Part shown: positions 63,201-64,000 of the stretch, one piece after another
Layout: the number at the start of each line of letters is the position of its first letter
Position numbering within the stretch: the first letter of the stretch is position 1
Assembly: GCA_003342895.1 (NCBI GenBank)
Contig: PTFA01000005.1
Coordinates: 164,561 to 228,560, forward strand
Length of the DNA: 64,000 nucleotides
Origin: Casuarius casuarius
Lineage: Eukaryota > Chordata > Aves > Casuariiformes > Casuariidae
Reading direction: 5' to 3'
Position numbers and translations under genes: made by a program
Notes under the pieces: generated by a model
The model's database searches: none
What the model was told of the DNA's origin: nothing
The model's input: the letters and a program-made list of their open reading frames with translations, nothing else

Positions 63201-64000
63201 CATTTTTGGTCTTTTAGAGGAAAATGGAAAACTCTCGGCCAGATTATTTTGGTTGTTATTTTAAAATCAACCATGGATGAAAGGAAGAAAAGTAAAAATT
63301 TGCAGTGGATTTCATTTAAAATACAATATTTGACAAGATGTGTGATGTATGACAGTGAAGTCCAACTCTGGACATGTACATGCTCATACACACACACTAG
63401 CTAAGGAAGAATAAGGAACCTTGAAAATTATAAAAGACAAATTATGAGTTATTTCTTGCATATGCAAATACCATGAGTGCTCTGCATTTTGGGGTGGGAT
63501 CAGTGGGCATGCCTTCAAGAGCAGTGGGTATAAGTTATTTCTGGGCAGAAATAAACCCTAGTCACTGTGATAGCACAGAACTTAAGGAATTAGGACTCCA
63601 CTAACAGCAGCGATAAGCAGTGGCTGAGCACTCTGTTTTCAAAATCTTTTTCCCAGAAGAATTACCCATTTAGTGGTGGATTTCAAATTTTTTAGTGCTT
63701 CCTGCTGCTCTCATGTCTGCAAACATGTGAAGGTCTTAAACATTCCTAAAAGGCTAATAATCACATCTGTGGAATTACATTGTGTGATTAGTTGTAGGAA
63801 ATAACTGTTTTGCTTCAAACAAGTTCTGCTATATGGGTAAAGGGGTTTCTGAGATAGGACTTTAGTCCTTTCCTTCAGAGTAGTGTTATCCTAGGAATTT
63901 TACACTTCCTGGAAGCTGGAGTGTGTCTCTGATCCTCATTTGCTGAGAAGACTCCAGCTAGAAACATTCATAATGCTTCTCAGTCTGGAGAAGGAACATT
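30106..64000 (+). CDS. MICAL3: MICAL3, F-actin-oxidising monooxygenase (multi-exon, 3' part outside window)
   Basis: This is the overall gene. Known MICALs are cytoplasmic and nuclear FAD/NADPH monooxygenases that oxidise two actin methionines and so depolymerise filaments. MICAL3 also works with Rab8 and ELKS in exocytic vesicle docking. Fifteen coding exons splice into one frame of 746 codons. Visible are the three FAD motifs (GAGPCG at residues 93-98, GGDGRRN at 221-227, GD at 397-398), the FWPMGTG strand of the active site (404-410), a CH domain at about 518-625 and a basic NLS at about 662-682. The N-terminal text ([24 protein letters not shown]) and the nuclear-signal region match MICAL3 rather than MICAL1 or MICAL2, as I recall those proteins. 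The LIM zinc fingers were not found before 64000. Phase-0 linker exons follow from 52152. The feature end is the window edge, not the gene end. Confidence 0.96.
30218..30481 (+). CDS. MICAL3: MICAL3 coding exon 1 (residues 1-88)
   Basis: This exon encodes the N-terminal helical lead-in of the monooxygenase domain, with motifs [19 protein letters not shown] and [18 protein letters not shown] that are diagnostic of MICALs and closest to MICAL3. It has 88 full codons ending TK, then donor AAG|GTAAGG, so intron 1 is phase 0. The start is fixed by the strong Kozak context, the in-frame upstream stop and the usual N-terminus of the family. The frame stays open past the donor to 30625, but that extension shows no homology. 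Confidence 0.97.
30482..36718 (+). other. MICAL3: MICAL3 intron 1 (phase 0)
   Basis: This is 6.2 kb of mostly AT-rich intron. A purine-rich block at about 32380-33300 may be an old interspersed repeat (listed separately). There is an A12 run near 36016 and an N at 36185. The 35005-35316 open frame (103 codons) resembles nothing I recognise and has no splice context. It ends at acceptor TTTTGCAG. Confidence 0.9.
32380..33300 (+). repeat. Possible ancient interspersed repeat, purine-rich
   Basis: About 0.9 kb is strongly purine-biased on the + strand, unlike the surrounding AT-rich intron. The order of phrases (TTGGACTTGAACTGACAAC, GGAGATGTCAGAAAGG, GAGGAGAAGGAGACAACAGG, GCCCTGAGGAACCCC) recalls a purine-rich repeat seen in mammalian introns, whose family name I cannot give with certainty. 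It could also be biased unique sequence. Confidence 0.3.
36719..36926 (+). CDS. MICAL3: MICAL3 coding exon 2 (residues 89-157), first FAD motif
   Basis: This exon carries the dinucleotide-binding motif GAGPCG (residues 93-98) after strand CLII. The acidic end of the second strand is EKRD (116-119), followed by [10 protein letters not shown] (121-130), which lines the flavin pocket in known MICAL structures. It continues through [17 protein letters not shown], a MICAL hallmark. Acceptor TTTTGCAG; donor ATCA|GTAAGT leaves one base (phase 1), completed by GT in the next exon to make Ser158. Length 208 nt. Confidence 0.97.
36927..38440 (+). other. MICAL3: MICAL3 intron 2 (phase 1)
   Basis: 1.5 kb, donor GTAAGT, acceptor TTTCTTGCAG preceded by a long T/C-rich tract (38400-38440). 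No repeat or exon recognised. Confidence 0.93.
38441..38557 (+). CDS. MICAL3: MICAL3 coding exon 3 (residues 158-196)
   Basis: Encodes [20 protein letters not shown], then [18 protein letters not shown], part of the FAD-binding Rossmann fold. The frame needed to join GAA-A to GG-ATA of the next exon (Glu-Arg-Ile-Gly-Trp, as in known MICAL3) puts the exon end at 38557. The following bases are GCAAGT, so the donor is GC rather than GT. Length 117 nt, phase 1 on both sides. Confidence 0.95.
38558..38563 (+). promoter_or_regulatory. MICAL3: Non-canonical GC splice donor
   Basis: The bases are GCAAGT, the usual consensus for GC-AG introns. The only nearby GT (AA|GTAGAA, 38562) would join the next exon in the wrong frame and lose the conserved Arg-Ile-Gly-Trp. 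Confidence 0.85.
38558..39422 (+). other. MICAL3: MICAL3 intron 3 (phase 1, GC-AG)
   Basis: 865 bases with GC donor and acceptor TTTATCCACAG. No repeat or exon recognised inside. Confidence 0.9.
39423..39524 (+). CDS. MICAL3: MICAL3 coding exon 4 (residues 197-230), second FAD motif
   Basis: Contains [20 protein letters not shown], then [12 protein letters not shown]. The GGDGRRN sequence (residues 221-227) is the DG motif of FAD monooxygenases of the p-hydroxybenzoate hydroxylase class, which contacts both flavin and NADPH. Donor GAAG|GTAATG, phase 1. Length 102 nt. Confidence 0.97.
39525..40130 (+). other. MICAL3: MICAL3 intron 4 (phase 1)
   Basis: 606 bases, donor GTAATG, acceptor TTTCCCTTAG. 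It includes a T6G7 junction near 39793-39806. No exon recognised. Confidence 0.93.
40131..40286 (+). CDS. MICAL3: MICAL3 coding exon 5 (residues 231-282)
   Basis: Encodes [20 protein letters not shown] and then [20 protein letters not shown], highly conserved in the monooxygenase domain among MICALs. Acceptor CCCTTAG; donor CACAG|GTTTGT, phase 1. Length 156 nt. Confidence 0.97.
40287..40840 (+). other. MICAL3: MICAL3 intron 5 (phase 1)
   Basis: 554 bases, donor GTTTGT (weaker than consensus), acceptor CTCTCACAAG. Contains an N at 40478. Confidence 0.93.
40841..40941 (+). CDS. MICAL3: MICAL3 coding exon 6 (residues 283-316)
   Basis: Encodes [20 protein letters not shown], then [14 protein letters not shown]. 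The [19 protein letters not shown] stretch is almost invariant in vertebrate MICALs. Donor CAT|GTGGGT, phase 0. Length 101 nt. Confidence 0.97.
40942..41628 (+). other. MICAL3: MICAL3 intron 6 (phase 0)
   Basis: 687 bases, donor GTGGGT, acceptor TCTTTGGCAG. Contains an N at 41101. No exon recognised. Confidence 0.93.
41629..41886 (+). CDS. MICAL3: MICAL3 coding exon 7 (residues 317-402), third FAD motif
   Basis: Encodes [48 protein letters not shown], and ends [12 protein letters not shown]. The final GD (397-398) is the conserved GD motif that binds the flavin ribityl and phosphate. Exactly 86 codons, phase 0 at both ends. Donor GAG|GTTTGT. The open frame runs on past the donor to 41994, but that text has no homology. 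Confidence 0.97.
41887..42456 (+). other. MICAL3: MICAL3 intron 7 (phase 0)
   Basis: 570 bases, donor GTTTGT. The pyrimidine-rich tract at 42403-42440 is separated from the AATATTAG acceptor by a purine-richer spacer. Confidence 0.92.
42457..42572 (+). CDS. MICAL3: MICAL3 coding exon 8 (residues 403-440), active-site region
   Basis: Encodes [20 protein letters not shown], then [25 protein letters not shown] (404-410) follows directly on the GD motif. Its Trp405 corresponds by position to the tryptophan facing the flavin in known MICAL1 structures. Donor GAGAG|GTAATA, phase 2. Length 116 nt. Confidence 0.97.
42812..42919 (+). other. Exon-like open segment in intron 8 (possible poison exon)
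   Basis: After a good acceptor (CTCTCTCCTAG) come 36 open codons including [20 protein letters not shown], then a GAT|GTAGGT donor. Read in phase 0 it looks protein-like but matches nothing I know. Intron 8 is phase 2: joined to exon 8 the frame would read AGT-TAA, an immediate stop. Inclusion would therefore truncate the monooxygenase domain. It may equally be a chance pseudoexon. Confidence 0.25.
43774..43840 (-). mobile_element. CR1 LINE 3'-end fragment (antisense)
   Basis: ATCACAGAATCATGTAGG followed by GTTGGAAGGGACCTCCAAAT is the reverse complement of the CR1 3' terminus. Only about 65 bases are recognisable. Confidence 0.8.
44331..44805 (-). mobile_element. CR1 LINE fragment (antisense, ~475 bp)
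   Basis: Reverse-complement CR1: it starts with TCATAGATTTATAGAAC and GGTTGAAGGGAC, passes CACCTAGTCCAACATCCTGC, CTCCCAGGATGGAGATTCCA, CAATAAGATCTCCCTTGGGC, CTTCTCTTCCAGCCTGAACA-like and CTCCTCACAGGGCAAGTGCT blocks, and ends near TTGTACTGAGGAACCC. This is the 3' part of the element, old and diverged. Confidence 0.94.
45034..45160 (+). CDS. MICAL3: MICAL3 coding exon 9 (residues 441-483)
   Basis: Encodes [19 protein letters not shown] and then [20 protein letters not shown], the last part of the monooxygenase domain. The first G completes Arg441 from the split AG-G codon. Donor CAG|GTAATT, phase 0. Length 127 nt. Confidence 0.97.
45161..45708 (+). other. MICAL3: MICAL3 intron 9 (phase 0)
   Basis: 548 bases, donor GTAATT, acceptor CATTATATTAG. 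Contains a (GT)n microsatellite at 45430-45446. Confidence 0.93.
45430..45446. repeat. Short (GT)n microsatellite
   Basis: About eight GT dinucleotides with one GC interruption. Confidence 0.85.
45709..45802 (+). CDS. MICAL3: MICAL3 coding exon 10 (residues 484-514), hinge
   Basis: Encodes [20 protein letters not shown], then [11 protein letters not shown], the connector between the monooxygenase and CH domains. From memory the human form has one extra Thr in the NSR(T)TPK stretch. Donor AATG|GTAAGC, phase 1. Length 94 nt. Confidence 0.96.
45803..46985 (+). other. MICAL3: MICAL3 intron 10 (phase 1)
   Basis: 1.2 kb, AT-rich, with an A-run at about 46816-46827. Acceptor TTTCTTACAG. No exon recognised. 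Confidence 0.92.
46986..47133 (+). CDS. MICAL3: MICAL3 coding exon 11 (residues 515-563), CH domain N-half
   Basis: Encodes [20 protein letters not shown], then [20 protein letters not shown] and [26 protein letters not shown] is the core helix region of the MICAL calponin-homology domain. Type-2-like CH domains of this class contribute to activity and partner contacts more than to strong actin binding. Donor AAT|GTAAGT, phase 2. Length 148 nt. Confidence 0.97.
47134..48370 (+). other. MICAL3: MICAL3 intron 11 (phase 2)
   Basis: 1.2 kb, donor GTAAGT, acceptor CCTTTTGCAG. N bases at 47162 and 48003. No repeat recognised. Confidence 0.92.
48371..48567 (+). CDS. MICAL3: MICAL3 coding exon 12 (residues 564-629), CH domain C-half
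   Basis: Encodes [40 protein letters not shown] and [19 protein letters not shown], completing the CH domain. Isoleucine 564 is split across the phase-2 junction (AT-A). Donor AGCG|GTAAGG, phase 1. Length 197 nt. An alternative reading with a local ATG at 48384 only describes the middle of this exon. Confidence 0.97.
48568..49504 (+). other. MICAL3: MICAL3 intron 12 (phase 1)
   Basis: 937 bases, donor GTAAGG, acceptor TTTTTGCTAACAG. Nothing else recognised. Confidence 0.93.
49505..49617 (+). CDS. MICAL3: MICAL3 coding exon 13 (residues 630-667), start of linker
   Basis: Encodes [20 protein letters not shown], then [18 protein letters not shown]. The final RKRTPK (residues 662-667) is the first basic half of the bipartite nuclear localisation signal known for MICAL2 and MICAL3. 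Donor AAG|GTAACC, phase 0. Length 113 nt. From here on, every intron in the linker is phase 0. Confidence 0.97.
49618..50124 (+). other. MICAL3: MICAL3 intron 13 (phase 0)
   Basis: 507 bases, with a strong T/C tract (50094-50121) before TTTTCAG. Confidence 0.94.
50125..50187 (+). CDS. MICAL3: MICAL3 coding exon 14 (residues 668-688), NLS exon
   Basis: This is a 63-nt, 21-codon exon, phase 0 on both sides, encoding [20 protein letters not shown] plus D. The KRRK at 679-682 is the second half of the bipartite nuclear signal begun in exon 13. Because the exon is symmetric, skipping it would keep the frame and remove half of the signal. Donor GAT|GTAAGT. Confidence 0.95.
50188..50929 (+). other. 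MICAL3: MICAL3 intron 14 (phase 0)
   Basis: 742 bases, donor GTAAGT, acceptor TTGATTGTTAG. Nothing else recognised. Confidence 0.93.
50930..51103 (+). CDS. MICAL3: MICAL3 coding exon 15 (residues 689-746), linker
   Basis: Encodes [20 protein letters not shown], then [20 protein letters not shown], ending [12 protein letters not shown]. The [16 protein letters not shown] block is conserved in MICAL2 and MICAL3 just before the LIM domain. Phase 0 at both ends, 174 nt, donor CAG|GTAGGA. In the MICAL3 that I know, the next residues lead directly into the LIM domain. Here the LIM exon is not found before the window ends. Confidence 0.96.
51104..52151 (+). other. MICAL3: MICAL3 intron 15 (phase 0)
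   Basis: 1.0 kb ending in an unusually long pyrimidine-rich stretch (about 52020-52145), then CCTGCATGCAG. No exon recognised inside. The open frame 51568-51762 is chance. Confidence 0.85.
52143..52154 (+). promoter_or_regulatory. MICAL3: Tandem NAGNAG splice acceptor at L1
   Basis: The acceptor reads GCATGCAG-CAG. Use of the first AG adds Gln as the first residue of L1 (start 52152). Use of the second starts the exon at 52155. Both keep the frame, so two protein forms differing by one Gln are expected. Confidence 0.7.
52152..52244 (+). CDS. MICAL3: MICAL3 linker cassette exon L1 (candidate alternative exon)
   Basis: 31 open codons, phase 0 at both ends, encoding [20 protein letters not shown], then [11 protein letters not shown]. 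The acceptor has a long pyrimidine tract; donor CAG|GTAAAC is strong. The peptide is polar, basic and probably disordered, like the rest of the CH-LIM linker, and ends in WKQ, echoing the LRRQ end of exon 15. I infer an alternatively spliced insert. I have no transcript evidence, and it may already be annotated in some gene models. Confidence 0.7.
52245..52928 (+). other. MICAL3: Intron between L1 and L2
   Basis: 684 bases, donor GTAAAC, acceptor CATTTATTTCAG with a short pyrimidine tract. Nothing else recognised. Confidence 0.75.
52929..53066 (+). CDS. MICAL3: MICAL3 linker exon L2 with in-frame stop (candidate alternative C-terminus)
   Basis: After the acceptor TATTTCAG, 45 open codons in phase 0 read [20 protein letters not shown], then [20 protein letters not shown] and PNSGC, followed by TGA at 53064-53066. 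The part [18 protein letters not shown] would form an amphipathic helix, and FAKFEQ echoes LAKFEE of exon 15. Used as a terminal exon it would end MICAL3 at the linker, without LIM, acidic or coiled-coil regions. A weak ATTAAA lies at 53940. Alternatively a weak internal phase-0 donor (GCG|GTGCTT after codon 32) could make it an internal exon. No start Met is needed. Confidence 0.5.
   Translation, partial: RSAEAESQPLNQGASFAKFEQKSVLREVVAEAVLQLASESPNSGC
53067..55960 (+). other. MICAL3: Possible L2 3'UTR and intron up to L3
   Basis: 2.9 kb. If L2 is terminal, its 3'UTR begins here, with ATTAAA at 53940-53945 as a weak poly(A) candidate; I see no AATAAA nearby. Otherwise this is intron. Open frames at 53691-53972 (minus), 54828-55028 and 55545-55901 (minus) have no recognisable content. 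Acceptor side: T/C-rich tract then TTAAAAAAAG at 55960. Confidence 0.6.
55961..56056 (+). CDS. MICAL3: MICAL3 linker cassette exon L3 (candidate alternative exon)
   Basis: 32 open codons in phase 0 encoding [20 protein letters not shown], then [12 protein letters not shown], followed by donor CAG|GTGATT. The pyrimidine tract (TTTTTCTCTTTCTCTGTTTT) is good but the last bases, AAAAAAAG, are an unusual acceptor. The Ser/Pro-rich STPPSSPP stretch offers SH3 or proline-directed kinase sites, and the exon ends LRQQ like exon 15 and L6. Its RNKER resembles RNRER of L4. Confidence 0.65.
56057..58352 (+). other. MICAL3: Intron between L3 and L4
   Basis: 2.3 kb, donor GTGATT, acceptor TTGTTGCCTGCAG. 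N at 56936. A weak phase-0 pseudoexon candidate at 57196-57228 or 57229-57339 is discussed among the findings. The minus-strand open frame 57697-57963 reflects T-rich sequence read as Lys codons. Confidence 0.7.
58353..58409 (+). CDS. MICAL3: MICAL3 linker cassette exon L4 (candidate alternative exon)
   Basis: A 57-nt segment with acceptor TGCCTGCAG and donor AGG|GTAAAG, both close to consensus, phase 0 both sides. It encodes [19 protein letters not shown], 19 residues, charged and Ser-Pro containing. The opening RNRER parallels RNKER in L3, suggesting exon duplication. The pyrimidine tract is modest, as expected for a regulated small exon. Transcript data are needed. Confidence 0.6.
58410..60344 (+). 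other. MICAL3: Intron between L4 and L5
   Basis: 1.9 kb, donor GTAAAG, acceptor CCTTATCTCACAG with a long pyrimidine tract (60305-60342). Contains a 22-bp three-copy minisatellite at 59754-59819. No other exon supported. Confidence 0.72.
59754..59819. repeat. 22-bp direct repeat, three copies
   Basis: The unit ACTTTTTATATCCCAGCATT plus CA begins at 59754, 59776 and 59798 with one or a few substitutions between copies. Confidence 0.9.
60345..60449 (+). CDS. MICAL3: MICAL3 linker cassette exon L5 (candidate alternative exon)
   Basis: 35 open codons, phase 0, encoding [20 protein letters not shown], then [15 protein letters not shown]. Strong acceptor (TTCCTTATCTCACAG) and donor CAG|GTGACT. 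The start PRFFSDDQ parallels SRRFFVDQ in L6, and the exon ends in a basic-Gln motif (VRHQ) like its neighbours. Codon composition is protein-like (GTG CCC GAG, CTG GCT GCC CTC CTG GAG). I infer an alternative linker insert. Confidence 0.7.
60664..60699 (+). other. Possible 36-nt phase-0 microexon
   Basis: AATAACAG acceptor, 12 open codons encoding [12 protein letters not shown], then donor AAG|GTAAAA. Length and phase would fit the linker cassette series, and the T/C tract TTTTTTCTTACTT lies 10-20 bases upstream. At this length such a match can arise by chance. Confidence 0.25.
61482..61535. repeat. 27-bp direct tandem duplication
   Basis: GTGCATTTCACCACTCAATG plus GAAAGCT at 61482 is repeated at 61509 with a few changes. 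Confidence 0.88.
62159..62266 (+). CDS. MICAL3: MICAL3 linker cassette exon L6 (candidate alternative exon)
   Basis: 36 open codons, phase 0, encoding [20 protein letters not shown], then [17 protein letters not shown]-rich acceptor TTATTTTATTTTTTAG and donor CAG|GTAGCA. Ser/Pro-rich C-half ([12 protein letters not shown]) resembles L3 and exon 15 endings, while RRFFVDQ resembles L5. C-rich wobble positions contrast with the AT-rich flanks, consistent with coding constraint. Confidence 0.72.
62267..64000 (+). other. MICAL3: MICAL3 intron after L6, running off the window
   Basis: 1.7 kb, donor GTAGCA, no further exon recognised. In particular I find no cysteine-rich LIM-domain coding stretch. 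The gene continues to the right. Confidence 0.7.

Noticed and set aside
62267..64000. Search for the LIM-domain exon
   Set aside because: No Cys-x2-Cys zinc-binding pattern with splice sites was found; the LIM exon must lie beyond the window.
1..64000. tRNA, rRNA, CRISPR, operons, phage or plasmid features
   Set aside because: Nothing of this kind is visible, and the sequence is plainly vertebrate nuclear DNA.

Overview
The window is a piece of a vertebrate nuclear genome, most likely a bird. It has intron/exon structure with GT-AG splice sites, decayed CR1 LINE fragments of the kind that dominate avian genomes and are also found in turtles and crocodilians, no mammalian SINEs that I recognise, 14 isolated N bases and one 85-base N gap. 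No bacterial, viral or CRISPR content is visible.

I recognise one gene, MICAL3, on the + strand. It encodes a large flavin monooxygenase that oxidises actin methionines and takes part in Rab8-linked vesicle traffic. The first 30.1 kb holds no supportable coding exon. A good splice acceptor at 30105 places the start codon (30218) in an exon preceded by an unseen 5' exon, so the left half of the window is probably 5'UTR intron, though part could lie upstream of the gene. From 30218 to 51103 I could join 15 coding exons in one continuous frame (746 codons). They cover the complete FAD monooxygenase domain (exons 1-9), a hinge (exon 10), the calponin-homology (CH) domain (exons 11-12) and the start of the linker with a bipartite nuclear localisation signal (exons 13-15). 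The LIM domain, the long acidic/proline-rich region and the C-terminal coiled coil are not here and should lie beyond 64000.

From 51104 to 64000, between the CH and LIM domains, I find a cluster of short exon-like segments, L1-L6, at 52152, 52929, 55961, 58353, 60345 and 62159. Five are phase 0 at both ends, are open, have canonical splice sites and have lengths divisible by three (93, 96, 57, 105 and 108 nt). Most end in a basic-Gln motif before the donor. The sixth (L2) opens in phase 0 but runs into a stop after 45 codons, so it could give a short MICAL3 ending before the LIM domain. This region looks like a modular, alternatively spliced linker and is the most interesting part of the window. 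It should be tested with RNA-seq, because gene models may already contain some of these exons.

Other points are a GC-AG intron after coding exon 3, a tandem NAGNAG acceptor at L1, an exon-like segment in intron 8 that would stop translation if included, an 18-bp tandem repeat cut by the assembly gap, three CR1 fragments, and a possible very old interspersed repeat in intron 1.
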